Of a stretch of 64,000 nucleotides of DNA, positions 32,224 through 40,821 are shown one piece after another (the stretch's first letter is position 1; each line of letters begins with the position of its first letter). The notes below the pieces were generated by a model that saw only the letters and a program-made list of their open reading frames with translations, was not told where the DNA came from and ran no database searches. The DNA comes from Meandrina meandrites. Its lineage: Eukaryota; Cnidaria; Anthozoa; Scleractinia; Meandrinidae. Position numbers and translations under genes: made by a program. Location of the stretch: positions 31,472,724 through 31,536,723 of the forward strand of contig OY855904.1 of assembly GCA_963693305.1 (NCBI GenBank). Reading direction: 5' to 3'.

Positions 32224-32622
32224 ATGACGACTTACTATCCGCACAAGATTTCACTTTCAGATGGGCAGAAGGTAAACCTCGCGCGAGCTTTTGGGCGAGG
32301 AGAAGCAGTTACACTCAGATTTAAAAACGAGGCTATAACCGGCGGTAGCGACACTTTGCACTTGACCACCCGGCAGATCAAAAAAATAGAGCGCGCTATC
32401 AAAAACAAAACGGGCGTGGACATAGACATGAGCAAGACACAAATCAGACGTGTGCGCAACGCTATCAAAGTGGATAACGCTATCAAAAAGAAAACAGGAT
32501 CAGGTATGCGGGTAAAACCTCCAACAGGTGGAAAGGGTATGCGCATCAACCCTCCACCATATATGCGCCCTCCACCATTTATTGGTTCTTGGGGTGATCA
32601 AAAAAAAGCCCGCCTTCGTTGA
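32224..32622 (+). CDS. Polinton pX-like basic protein, possibly the front part of the protease gene
   Basis: 132 residues. It contains LTTRQIKKIERAIKNKTGVDI and SKTQIRRVRNA, typical of a small basic Polinton protein often compared with adenovirus core protein X, then a Pro/Gly-rich tail. The frame ends just after a run of eight A (32600-32607), and the next frame (+1) continues into the protease. In relatives that I remember, this basic region and the protease form one protein, so this may be a broken or frameshifted gene. An AATATAAG motif lies just before the ATG. Confidence 0.65.
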   Translation: MTTYYPHKISLSDGQKVNLARAFGRGEAVTLRFKNEAITGGSDTLHLTTRQIKKIERAIKNKTGVDIDMSKTQIRRVRNAIKVDNAIKKKTGSGMRVKPPTGGKGMRINPPPYMRPPPFIGSWGDQKKARLR

Positions 32623-33049
32623 TGTCCCCTTAACTGATTATGACTTGCAGCGATGGTGCCGATACTTGAAAATCCCCATCAAAGGAATATTTGCGAGAGA
32701 CGAGATCCACGTGAAAAACCACTCCCCTTGTATAATCAACATGGATGATCTTGGAGGGCCAGGCACCCATTGGGTATGCTGCTGGGATGGAACTGAATAT
32801 TTTGACTCTTTTGGTTTACCTCCACCCGCAGAATGGGAAATTGAGTTGATTCTTGAAGGTAAACAGACCTTTCTTCGGAATGACAACCAGCTTCAAGAGG
32901 AATTCAGTGTGCGCTGCGGCTATTACTGTTTGCTTTTCCTGAATGAAAGAAATAAAGGCCGGTCGTTTCGAGATATTTTGAGCATGTTTTCAGAAAATAC
33001 ACACGCCAACGAGGCTGTGGTGAAGGATTATTTTACACATAATGTATAG
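32528..33049 (+). CDS. Adenain-like cysteine protease (maturation protease)
   Basis: The protease core begins about 32620 (PLTDYDLQRW). The catalytic His is in GPGTHW (about 32764), the acidic residue follows in EYFDSFG (about 32803), and the Cys is in VRCGYYC (about 32915), the order of adenovirus and Ulp1-type (C5/C48) proteases. In adenoviruses this enzyme cleaves capsid and core precursors in the new particle. The only in-frame ATG (32528) lies inside the upstream frame and gives a poor N-terminus, so the true start is doubtful; either a frameshift at the A8 run or an upstream start must be used. The stop overlaps the next gene. Confidence 0.85.
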   Translation: MERVCASTLHHICALHHLLVLGVIKKKPAFVDVPLTDYDLQRWCRYLKIPIKGIFARDEIHVKNHSPCIINMDDLGGPGTHWVCCWDGTEYFDSFGLPPPAEWEIELILEGKQTFLRNDNQLQEEFSVRCGYYCLLFLNERNKGRSFRDILSMFSENTHANEAVVKDYFTHNV

Positions 33050-33050
33050 A

Positions 33051-33380
33051 ATGGATGTTTACTGTGTGAAAGAAAAGCGCTTTACGCCTAATGTGACGGC
33101 AAGTGAAAAAATCACTACCACAAAAAACAATAGAAGAATGTTAAAAGTAAAATGCGCAAGCTGCGGCATTACCAAGACAAGGTTCATACCAGTGAACGGA
33201 GACAAAAAAGGCGGCGCGTTGTCGTCGAGAAGGGGACCTTCGACTGTTGATAAAATTGCGTATGTTGCCTCGAACTTTGTGACCCCTGCCCCCAGTTTCG
33301 CTGCAGCGGCCAAAATACTCGGAAGCCAAGCTTTGAAAGGGGTTACAGACAACGTAAAGTATTTTAGGAAGAACCGTTAG
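33051..33380 (+). CDS. Zinc-ribbon-tagged small protein 1
   Basis: 109 residues from ATG 33051 (MDVYCVKEKRFTPNV); another in-frame ATG lies nine bases upstream, inside the end of the protease gene. Residues 1-45 form a DUF5679-like zinc ribbon with a partial first half (YC..) and an intact CASC, ending TKTRFI. The rest is short, with an Ala-rich hydrophobic helix (FAAAAKILGSQALKGV) and a basic end. It is the first of three consecutive genes with the same N-terminal domain but different C-terminal parts. Confidence 0.7.
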   Translation: MDVYCVKEKRFTPNVTASEKITTTKNNRRMLKVKCASCGITKTRFIPVNGDKKGGALSSRRGPSTVDKIAYVASNFVTPAPSFAAAAKILGSQALKGVTDNVKYFRKNR

Positions 33381-33404
33381 AGGGCGTCACAATTTTTCTT
33401 GAAG

Positions 33405-33412
33405 TATATAGG
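33405..33412 (+). promoter_or_regulatory. TATATAGG motif before zinc-ribbon gene 2
   Basis: TATATAGG, four bases, then ATGG (33417). The spacing is identical to that before the third paralogue (34009-34016, ATG 34021). Confidence 0.6.
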
Positions 33413-33416
33413 TGGG

Positions 33417-33992
33417 ATGGATGTTTACTGTGTGAAAGAAAAGCGCTTCACACCTAATGTGGTGGGAAGTGAAAAAATTACAACCGCAAAAAACGGCAGA
33501 AAACTGCTTAAAGTAAAATGCGCCAGCTGCGGCATTACCAAGACAAGGTTTATAAGTGACAGTTGGATTAAACCTGAAAATGTTCAAGAAGGAGGTAATA
33601 TTTTGGATCCAATATTTAAGTGGACCAGAAGGGGTTTACCCAAAAAGAAGAGAGAAGAACTTGCACGCGCTGAAAAAAGAATGTTTGGAGGTGGAGTTCT
33701 TGATACAGTTGGAAATACAGCAGCTGAAGCTTTCTTTGAGTACGGAGTTCCTTATTTAGCAAAGCAAGGTGTGAAACAAGGAAGATACTTTGCAAGCGAG
33801 TTTCTGAGACAACCAGAGTATCAGAAGAAGTTAGCCAATAAAGCCAAACCAATCGCGAGAAAAGCTGTTAATTACACAATTGATGCTTTGTCTGGGGATT
33901 TGTTGACTAAAGCCTCGAACAGATTAAGACCAAAAGATATGATACCGGGAAATAAGATGAAAGGTGGGTGTCACACAGCGGCCCAAAGTTGA
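33417..33992 (+). CDS. Zinc-ribbon-tagged protein 2
   Basis: 191 residues from ATG 33417; an upstream TTG at 33399 is not a likely start. The N-terminal 45 residues are nearly the same as in the neighbours (MDVYCVKEKRFTPNVVGSEK ... CASCGITKTRF). The C-terminal part is different: basic, helical, with amphipathic stretches (LDTVGNTAAEAFFEYGVPYLAK, RKAVNYTIDALSGDLL). No known enzyme motif. A membrane-active or capsid-internal role like adenovirus protein VI is a guess from helix character only. Confidence 0.7.
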   Translation: MDVYCVKEKRFTPNVVGSEKITTAKNGRKLLKVKCASCGITKTRFISDSWIKPENVQEGGNILDPIFKWTRRGLPKKKREELARAEKRMFGGGVLDTVGNTAAEAFFEYGVPYLAKQGVKQGRYFASEFLRQPEYQKKLANKAKPIARKAVNYTIDALSGDLLTKASNRLRPKDMIPGNKMKGGCHTAAQS

Positions 33993-34008
33993 AATGATTT
34001 TTGCTTAT

Positions 34009-34016
34009 TATATAGG
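34009..34016 (+). promoter_or_regulatory. TATATAGG motif before the phospholipase gene
   Basis: TATATAGG then AAGG and ATGG at 34021. It lies just after the stop of the previous gene. Confidence 0.6.
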
Positions 34017-34020
34017 AAGG

Positions 34021-34878
34021 ATGGAGGTATACTGCGTGAAGGAAAAGCGTTTCACACCCAACGTACCGGGGAGTGAAAAAATTACAACCACAAAAAATGG
34101 TAGAAGGCTGCTTAAAGTAAAATGTGCGAGTTGTGGCATTACCAAGACACGATTCGTTTCTAATAAAACACAAAGTGGTGGTAATTATGATATGAGAATT
34201 TATGCGGGTAATCGAGTAGATGACCCAACAAACCCTCTTTACCAACGTGGTGGGGCTTTTGATTTGCATAAAGCTATTGGTAAGCTGCCTAAGCCAAAAA
34301 AGGGGTGGACACTTCCGGGCCACAACTATACAGGGCCGTACAATCCCCTTGAAAAACAGCTTTCTTACGACCCCAAGACGGGAAAGATCTTGAAGATTTA
34401 TCAGCAACCCACAGGCGCCACAGACGCAGTTTCAATGCAGCATGACGTTGATTATGCCGTCTGCGCAGGCAAGAAAAACGAAAAAAGCTGTAAACATGAT
34501 GCAGACAAAAAAATGGTGAAGGCGCTTGACGCTATTCCCAAAAACAAACGGCAATGGGGTCATGCTGCGGCCCGAAATGCAATCAGCTCGAAGCAAAAAG
34601 TAGGATTGGGTGTCGGTGAAACGATCAATAAAAATATCGGTGAAAAAATTCCGGGCTTTCAACCGGCTCAAGATGTGGCTGCTGCAATCATGGCTGTCAC
34701 AGGTGGAGATAAGGATTTGTTTAAAAAGTATTGGAGTGGTGCCATCGCAAAAGGTGCCTTCAACAAGAAAACCGGTCTGTTCAGCAAAAAGTTTTGGACA
34801 CACCCTAAAAATACAACTGGGCCATGTAATCAGATTGTATATAAAAATGGGAAATGGCATAACCAATATTGCGATTAA
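34021..34878 (+). CDS. Zinc-ribbon-tagged protein 3 with parvovirus-type phospholipase A2 domain
   Basis: 285 residues from ATG 34021 (MEVYCVKEKRFTPNV). Residues 1-45 are the shared DUF5679-like ribbon. From about residue 95 there is a phospholipase A2-like domain: LPGHNYTGPYNPL corresponds to the calcium-binding loop, MQHDVDYAVC carries the catalytic His-Asp pair, and KHDADKKMVKAL is the second helix. In parvoviruses such a domain in the minor capsid protein breaches the endosome during entry, and similar domains occur in Polintons. Cysteines near YAVC and KSCKHD could form a disulphide. Fusion to the ribbon suggests that the ribbon docks it in the particle. Confidence 0.82.
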   Translation: MEVYCVKEKRFTPNVPGSEKITTTKNGRRLLKVKCASCGITKTRFVSNKTQSGGNYDMRIYAGNRVDDPTNPLYQRGGAFDLHKAIGKLPKPKKGWTLPGHNYTGPYNPLEKQLSYDPKTGKILKIYQQPTGATDAVSMQHDVDYAVCAGKKNEKSCKHDADKKMVKALDAIPKNKRQWGHAAARNAISSKQKVGLGVGETINKNIGEKIPGFQPAQDVAAAIMAVTGGDKDLFKKYWSGAIAKGAFNKKTGLFSKKFWTHPKNTTGPCNQIVYKNGKWHNQYCD

Positions 34879-34903
34879 AATATTTTTAACACATATATAA
34901 GAA

Positions 34904-35422
34904 ATGGATTCTGCAACAAAATTCAGGCAGGCTGAAATAGAAATGATGAAGAAAAATCTTGAAAACCAGTTGGCGCATTACTACCAAACCTCAGCCAAAT
35001 TCAAACGGTGGCACACGCGGTGTCAAACAGTATGTGCGTTAACAGGTGGAGTTGCTACCATTCTTACAGGCTCTGGGTTGGCCGCTTCTCTTTCTGTGGT
35101 TGGCGTTGTTGTTGGCGCCCCTTTAATCGCAACTGCCACCTTGTTTTCATTGGTGTCAACCTCCTCCATCGTCACCGTCAAATTTTTCCTGCGTAAAGCG
35201 AAAAAACACGAAAAAATACAAACTTTGGCTGAAGCTACGCTGAGCACGATCAACTCTCTCATATCGTCCGCTCTTGAAGATGGTAAAATCTCAGACAGTG
35301 AGTACCAAGATATTATCAAAAAGTACAACAGCTTTACTACTGCAAAGACAAAACTCCGTTTTTCAAACCACACTGACGGCGGGGTAAAGGTTAACAGAAC
35401 ATCAAAGACAACTTCTGTTTAA
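34904..35422 (+). CDS. Polinton two-helix membrane protein
   Basis: 172 residues. The N-terminal ~40 residues look like an amphipathic coiled coil (KFRQAEIEMMKKNLENQLAHYY). Two adjacent hydrophobic helices follow (VCALTGGVATILTGSGLAAS and VVGVVVGAPLIATATLFSLV), then a basic loop and a second helical region (HEKIQTLAEATLSTINSLI) with DGKISDSEYQDI, an EF-hand-like or helix-capping pattern. I recall close relatives in other cnidarian Polintons, of unknown function. TATATAAG at 34894-34901 is three bases before the ATG. The 3' end overlaps the convergent gene by 21 bases. Confidence 0.75.
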   Translation: MDSATKFRQAEIEMMKKNLENQLAHYYQTSAKFKRWHTRCQTVCALTGGVATILTGSGLAASLSVVGVVVGAPLIATATLFSLVSTSSIVTVKFFLRKAKKHEKIQTLAEATLSTINSLISSALEDGKISDSEYQDIIKKYNSFTTAKTKLRFSNHTDGGVKVNRTSKTTSV

Positions 35423-35923
35423 TGGTGGGGTGTTTGCCTCCAACCACCATTCGTTGAAACTTTTTTCGGCTTTATTTCTGGTTTGTACCATCTTCGGCAA
35501 TCTTTTCGTGAGCTTACCCAGTATTGCATTTTTCGCCGGCCAATCGATAGGTGAGACCTTTTGAAAATAGTTGTATAAAAAACAAACGTAGTTACACGAT
35601 CCGGGGTAGCAGCTCAGTTGCTGATACCGCTTGAACTGGTGAATGACATTACCCAAAAAGGTCAACCCCATATTGTCACCGACCTGATCTACAGAAATGC
35701 CGGTTTTTTTTAGTACCGCAAGTAAATACCATAATTTGAGGTGGTGTCTCATCTCTTCATGGGGCTCATCCGGGAGTGGGGGTTCCCATGAGTAAAAGTC
35801 AAGCTTGATTTCCGGTTTGATTTCTTTTATTAACGCTTCCTGCTCTTCCACCCACATTTCGTCAAGCTCTTGGAGGCTTTGTTGTCCTCCGAACCTCTTT
35901 GGAAAAGGGAAATCGAAACTCAT
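35402..35923 (-). CDS. Polinton hypothetical protein, convergent with the membrane protein gene
   Basis: 173 residues from the ATG at 35923 (MSFDFPFPKRFGG); a longer reading from 36001 would run into the integrase start region and is unlikely. Residues ~40-60 contain KPEIKLDFYSWEPPLPDEP, then a helical domain (MRHHLKLWYLLAVLKKTGIS) and four Cys near CYPGSCNYVC. I do not recognise the family. It shares a short spacer (39 bases, with TATATATG) with the divergent integrase gene. Confidence 0.65.
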   Translation of the reverse strand: MSFDFPFPKRFGGQQSLQELDEMWVEEQEALIKEIKPEIKLDFYSWEPPLPDEPHEEMRHHLKLWYLLAVLKKTGISVDQVGDNMGLTFLGNVIHQFKRYQQLSCYPGSCNYVCFLYNYFQKVSPIDWPAKNAILGKLTKRLPKMVQTRNKAEKSFNEWWLEANTPPLNRSCL

Positions 35924-35931
35924 TTTGTTGT

Positions 35932-35941
35932 CATGTATATA
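35932..35941. promoter_or_regulatory. Shared TATATA box between divergent genes (35923 minus, 35963 plus)
   Basis: GTATATATGATC lies in the 39-base gap between two start codons that point away from each other. It is the second such divergent pair in the element. Confidence 0.5.
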
Positions 35942-35962
35942 TGATCGCGCATAATTATTTAA

Positions 35963-36964
35963 ATGGATAAAAAATTGGAGCGGCGTTACTACAGTCCACA
36001 AGGTTACTGGAAAGGTATCTCCGCCATTAAAAAATTAGCGGCTGCTGCAAAGGTTCCTGAAGTTGTTGCCAAAGAATGGTTGTTCAAACAAGCGCTCTGG
36101 CAGATCTACCTCCCCGCACCGCGCTACATTCCTCGTCTAAAATTCGATGTACCTACACCCAACAAAGTACACCAGGCAGATCTTCTTTTTCTGCCACATG
36201 ACAAAGTGGATAGCAACTCAGTTGCTAAAACTTACAAATACGCGCTTACTGTTGTTGATGTTGCCAGCAGATTCAAAGAAGCTCAGCCTTTAACTTCTAA
36301 AAACTCTGATGAGGTTGCCAAAGCTTTTAAGACAATTTATACACGTGGACCTTTGAAATGGCCTGAACTGTTGCAGGTTGATCCTGGGCGTGAATTTATG
36401 GGCGCTGTTACAAAAGAAATGGAAAATCACAAAACTTCTATCAGACGTGGCCACCCTGAAATTCATAGAGACCAAGCTATTGTTGAACGTTTCAATCGTA
36501 CCTTGGCTGAGCGTTTGTTTGGCCACCAGTACGCGGTTGAAATGCATTCACCTGAGGGTTTGCGGTCCACTGAGTGGGTGAAAAGGCTTCCCAAAGTTGT
36601 TTCTGCTCTGAACAACCAAGTCACTCGATTGATTGGTATGAAACCTGCTGCTGCTATCAAGAAAAAAAATGTTTATGCAGAACCGTCAACTAAATATTTG
36701 AGACCTGTTGGTTTGAATGAAAAAAAGCTCCCATCCATCGCTATGGTTCGGTATTTGTACGAACCTGGTGAGCTTGAAGGTGGGACAAAAAGAGCCACTG
36801 ATCCAATCTGGTCTTTAGATGTCTTTAACCTTGAACGTTCTTTTACCAAACCGAATCAACCTGTTCTCTACTATTTGCGCGACGGACCTAAGCGTGGTTT
36901 TGTACGTGAAGAACTGCTTGTTGTACCTCCAAACACACAATTACCCCCAACTAATGTAAACTAG
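35963..36964 (+). CDS. Retroviral-type integrase of the Polinton
   Basis: 333 residues. The catalytic triad is visible as D73 (HQADLLFLP), D140 (LQVDPGREF) and E175 (AIVERFNRT), a D-x34-E spacing. A conserved Asp follows the first strand (VVDVASRF). The C-terminal ~90 residues (PIWSLDVFNLERSF ... YYLRDGPKRGFVREEL) resemble the small beta-barrel/chromo-like domain that follows the core in Polinton integrases. The enzyme joins element ends to host DNA and makes the ~6-bp target duplication. The stop TAG shares the palindrome CTAG (36961-36964) with the stop of the convergent polymerase gene. Confidence 0.93.
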   Translation: MDKKLERRYYSPQGYWKGISAIKKLAAAAKVPEVVAKEWLFKQALWQIYLPAPRYIPRLKFDVPTPNKVHQADLLFLPHDKVDSNSVAKTYKYALTVVDVASRFKEAQPLTSKNSDEVAKAFKTIYTRGPLKWPELLQVDPGREFMGAVTKEMENHKTSIRRGHPEIHRDQAIVERFNRTLAERLFGHQYAVEMHSPEGLRSTEWVKRLPKVVSALNNQVTRLIGMKPAAAIKKKNVYAEPSTKYLRPVGLNEKKLPSIAMVRYLYEPGELEGGTKRATDPIWSLDVFNLERSFTKPNQPVLYYLRDGPKRGFVREELLVVPPNTQLPPTNVN

Positions 36965-39900
36965 ATATGGTATTCAATTGGTTCCGTGTGTATCCCGTCG
37001 GGTAGTACCCATCGTTTGTCATAGTATGCACTCAACCCCAGCTTCTCCTGCTCGTATGTTACCATGTTCCCGTCCCGCATCCGGAATCCGCGGTTTGTTG
37101 CCATGTCTTTGTTACCATCTAGCGCTGCCTTGAAACGGTGCCAGTTGATCTCGTTTTGCCTCTTTGACATCCCCTTTGAGCTCAGTTTCTTCTTTTTTGC
37201 TTCCCCATCTTCTGTATAATAACATTTGGAGCACAGCGCGATCATCCGCTCCCCTTCGAATTCTTTTTTGAACAGTCCCGGCGTTCTTCCGCTCCATTTG
37301 TCCCATGCCAGCCAGTTCTTTTTTTCTTTCTCGAATTCTTCTCTCATATCTGGTTTCACAATGTCTTCCAGACTCTTTCCTGAGATTGCGAGGTAGTTGC
37401 TGTCTGTATCCATCTGGATCAGCTCGAAATCTTTCCTGTCAAGATACCTATCCAAGAAGTCGTAGTAAAATTCAAGCATCCTCAACTTGGCTAGCTGATA
37501 CACCGCTATTCCTACCTGAAATGGGCGTCTGATTGTTATCCGTGCTTTTCTACTTTCTAACTCATATGCTTCTCCAATCTCATCCAAGTCTGAAAAGTAT
37601 GCGCTTCTCAATGCTCTGTCCACCACCTTTTCATCTTTGGTGTAAATTACGTTTGTTTGCCGCTCTAACGCTTCTATCAGCTTCCCATATCCACTGTTTC
37701 CCAGAAGTTTGAATATATCAGCCAATAGTGCTTTGCTTTTGTCCACATCCCCTGTACGGCGGTTTTCTGTGACTTCTTTCACAAACCATTCGAATATTAC
37801 TTTCGGCTCGTAGTCGATCGTCCGGTATATTCTTTTGATTACCGCCCCGTGGTTTATGTACCATTGCAGCAGCGGCTCGTATAAAAGTATCCGCTGTGCT
37901 GACAGCGTTCCCATTAGTTTCTTGTTTTTCTCCACTAGTTTTCTTCCTGTTGCTCTCAAGTATTTTTTCATGTGCTTTGGAACGGCTTTGGTCGGTACCG
38001 ATTTTTTGTGAAAAAAGGGGCACATTTCTTCAAACTTTTGGTGCAAGTGGTTTGGGATTTCTATGTCCACTTCTGCGTACCCGAACCAGCTTTTTTCTTT
38101 TAATCTGTGCGTTAATATTGGGGCAGCATCTACTTGGTACTCGTCCGTGTAGTGCACAACCCTTTCTTTTCCGCATGGCATTTCTCTCAGCATTGTTGAG
38201 AGGTACAGCGCGTTCGCGTCATATCCGAGGATGTTTTGACAAAGTTTCGCGTCCGTGTGTTGATGCGATCTTATCCGCGTTTTACCTGCTTCATGATATC
38301 TTGTGAAGACCAAACTTGGCCCTCCGACTACCGCCCCTTTTAACATCTCATACGCTTCTTTACTTGGGGCATATAGTTCCGCTTTGCGTTCTATTGCACC
38401 TTTTAGCAAGTAATGCAAACTCACCCCCGGTATGCTGACTGCGTCTTTCATTATGTCTATCCCCTTCTCTATGTAAAAGTTTTTCATTTTTTGGAGCGCT
38501 TCAAGCCCGGGTGCCACATCCAGATTATTGTAATATTTCAGCCAGTCTTTAAAGGTTTTCATCCCTTTTTCTTTGAACAGTCTCTGACATTCCTCCCATT
38601 CTTTCCGTGTTAGAACGTACTCATTCTTAAGCTTCGAATACCAGTGCAGGTAATCTGGCAATCCTGGGTAATCCAGCTTTTCTGCGCTGTCAAACCACTC
38701 GTACGGGAGCCAGGATTTTGTTGCCTTGCAGTCGTACGCTTCCACCCATTTCGCGTAGCTGATTCCTGGGCCCAAGTAGTTGATTATGTCCAAGAAACGC
38801 AATCTGTCCGTGAGTAAGAACATGATTTTACTCCCATTCTTTGCCACTCTCACTTTGTTGGTTGTACCTGCGAGCTGTTTCGCGAAGTAATTCTTTATCA
38901 GGTTCAAATCATAACTTCCTGAGTTGAAACCGAGTGTTGGCACCTGGTCGCACCATTCTTCTATTTTTTTCCTTTGATCTTTTGGTATCAGCTCGATGTC
39001 TGCCGGCATGAATTCTGCGCGCACTTTTGCTCTGATGTTTTTCTCTCGTCTTTTCAGTTCTTCCATAAACTTTTGAACCAACACTTTGGGGTTTGTTTCG
39101 CAGATGTGGACCACCTTCGGCACTTGTTTTCCGTCTTTTGTGATTTCGGTTTCCAATGTGTCGCCCACGCTTACTGAGATTGGTATGTGTTTGTTCTCAA
39201 TCGTGAGATTTCCTGTTGGTTCCTTTCGATGGTTTTTGTCCCCGTACGCCTCAAAGTCATACAGAATAGCGTGTGGATAGGCTTTTGTTTTTGCTTTTGG
39301 TGGGTCTTTACCGTGTTTGTCTGCACCTCCTGGAACGAGCCACTGACATGACCAGCATTCCACCACTTTGTATCCGGCCTTTCGCAGATGTGCAGTTCTC
39401 TTCTTAGTTGCTTGGTAGAGTTCTTCTACTGTCTTGCCGCCGTGTTCTATTATTTGGTTTCGATCTGGATAACATTTTGGACATCCGTGCCAGTGGCAGC
39501 CGTGATATTGTAAAACCAACTTTTTCTCATGGTTGTACCCGTCAACCGGCCTTTTCTCTATCCAGCGTTCTCCCCCGTGTCCTGACATTGCATGCGCTAT
39601 TTTTAAATTCCATCGTTTTGCCACGTAATTTAACCACTGTATTGATTCTTTTGATGCGCTGTGTTTCGGGTAAAACGCTTTCTGATATGCTGTCTGTGGC
39701 GCTTCAACTTTTTCACCTGGACAGTGTATTACGGTTTTACCTTGGGCGCATCTTTCTGCGTGACGTTGGAGGTTGCATGCCTTTGTGAATCTTGCGTGGC
39801 AATGGTTGCATTCGTACGTTTTCGCCAGTTTCGTGATGTCTTTTATCAGGAACGCGTGCTCTCCATATACCCCTATTGTCATGATGTTTTTGATTTGTGG

Positions 39901-40737
39901 TGCCGGGTTTCTCATTAGATGCCAAACTATTGTGGGATTTGTTTCTATACCCATTTCGATTTCAACCGCATTTGCCAGTTCGGGGGTATAAACTCTTATT
40001 CCAAGCCAATCTGAGAAAGGTTTGCCCTTGTTCAGGTGCATTTCTACCTTTTCTAGTTCATCTAGTGACGTTTTTGCGCAATTATTCGGAGCGTTCCTGA
40101 GCTTGTAGAAACTCTTGGCTTGATCTTGCGCGGCTTTTGTACTTCGATCTGGCCTAGCTCCTTTGTGCACAGCTATACAGCGCCATAGACACAGATTGTC
40201 CCCATAGCTGTCTAGAGCTACCATTGCCTTCCCTCTAGAAGCGTGTGCCAGATTGCGTAGCCAGTCTGGTAAGGGTCCTGTTCCCATTAATGGTTGACGA
40301 TCAAGCACAACCTTTATATCGACGTTAAAATGTGTCTCAAATATCCACTTTGTATCTGGCCTTTCAGTGTTATCTGGATCTAGACGTATCTCCTCCCTTT
40401 CCCTTATCCATTTTTCTGCGTCTGCGTACGTTTTCATCCATGGAGAGCCCTTATTTTGGTAATAAATTAGTCTGGATCCGTCTTCGATGTTTTGTAAGAA
40501 GTATGAGTAACTGTGGCTCATGTAAAAAGATGTTCCCACGTTCTCGCGTATTTTTTCCATGAATCTTGCCGTCAGATCTTTACTTAGCCCTAATACAAAA
40601 CGCCACCTTATGTAACGTCTTCCTTTGCTTTCTTCTACCCCCTCGTATTCCACGTCGTGGTACAGGTCCAGAACCTCATTCTGATAATCTGTCACCGTTT
40701 TCACCTTGTTCGGCTGGATGGGGTCAAATATTTTCAA
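36961..40737 (-). CDS. Protein-primed family B DNA polymerase
   Basis: About 1258 residues. In order: an N-terminal region of unknown fold; a C2H2 zinc finger near 308-331 (YECNHCHARFTKACNLQRH); a VSR/restriction-like nuclease segment near 405-420 (QYHGCHWHGCPKC); exonuclease motifs near 490 (ILYDFEAY) and 607 (NSGSYDLNLI); and polymerase motifs A near 841 (GYDANALYLS), B near 1013 (LLGNSGYGKL) and C near 1109 (QMDTDSNYLA). This is the replicase core of the family. No ATG opens the frame: 40737 is a TTG, and the open frame extends upstream to about 40815 with a basic Pro-rich stretch. A small frame at 40822-40980 probably supplies the missing N-terminus after a frame change. Confidence 0.94.
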   Translation of the reverse strand: MKIFDPIQPNKVKTVTDYQNEVLDLYHDVEYEGVEESKGRRYIRWRFVLGLSKDLTARFMEKIRENVGTSFYMSHSYSYFLQNIEDGSRLIYYQNKGSPWMKTYADAEKWIREREEIRLDPDNTERPDTKWIFETHFNVDIKVVLDRQPLMGTGPLPDWLRNLAHASRGKAMVALDSYGDNLCLWRCIAVHKGARPDRSTKAAQDQAKSFYKLRNAPNNCAKTSLDELEKVEMHLNKGKPFSDWLGIRVYTPELANAVEIEMGIETNPTIVWHLMRNPAPQIKNIMTIGVYGEHAFLIKDITKLAKTYECNHCHARFTKACNLQRHAERCAQGKTVIHCPGEKVEAPQTAYQKAFYPKHSASKESIQWLNYVAKRWNLKIAHAMSGHGGERWIEKRPVDGYNHEKKLVLQYHGCHWHGCPKCYPDRNQIIEHGGKTVEELYQATKKRTAHLRKAGYKVVECWSCQWLVPGGADKHGKDPPKAKTKAYPHAILYDFEAYGDKNHRKEPTGNLTIENKHIPISVSVGDTLETEITKDGKQVPKVVHICETNPKVLVQKFMEELKRREKNIRAKVRAEFMPADIELIPKDQRKKIEEWCDQVPTLGFNSGSYDLNLIKNYFAKQLAGTTNKVRVAKNGSKIMFLLTDRLRFLDIINYLGPGISYAKWVEAYDCKATKSWLPYEWFDSAEKLDYPGLPDYLHWYSKLKNEYVLTRKEWEECQRLFKEKGMKTFKDWLKYYNNLDVAPGLEALQKMKNFYIEKGIDIMKDAVSIPGVSLHYLLKGAIERKAELYAPSKEAYEMLKGAVVGGPSLVFTRYHEAGKTRIRSHQHTDAKLCQNILGYDANALYLSTMLREMPCGKERVVHYTDEYQVDAAPILTHRLKEKSWFGYAEVDIEIPNHLHQKFEEMCPFFHKKSVPTKAVPKHMKKYLRATGRKLVEKNKKLMGTLSAQRILLYEPLLQWYINHGAVIKRIYRTIDYEPKVIFEWFVKEVTENRRTGDVDKSKALLADIFKLLGNSGYGKLIEALERQTNVIYTKDEKVVDRALRSAYFSDLDEIGEAYELESRKARITIRRPFQVGIAVYQLAKLRMLEFYYDFLDRYLDRKDFELIQMDTDSNYLAISGKSLEDIVKPDMREEFEKEKKNWLAWDKWSGRTPGLFKKEFEGERMIALCSKCYYTEDGEAKKKKLSSKGMSKRQNEINWHRFKAALDGNKDMATNRGFRMRDGNMVTYEQEKLGLSAYYDKRWVLPDGIHTEPIEYHI

Positions 40738-40821
40738 TACGGTTTCTTTTTTGTTTCTTTTTCTGTTTCTCGGCGGTGGTGTTGGTTTTAATTTATCAGG
40801 CTTTAGCGGGGCTTTTTAAAT

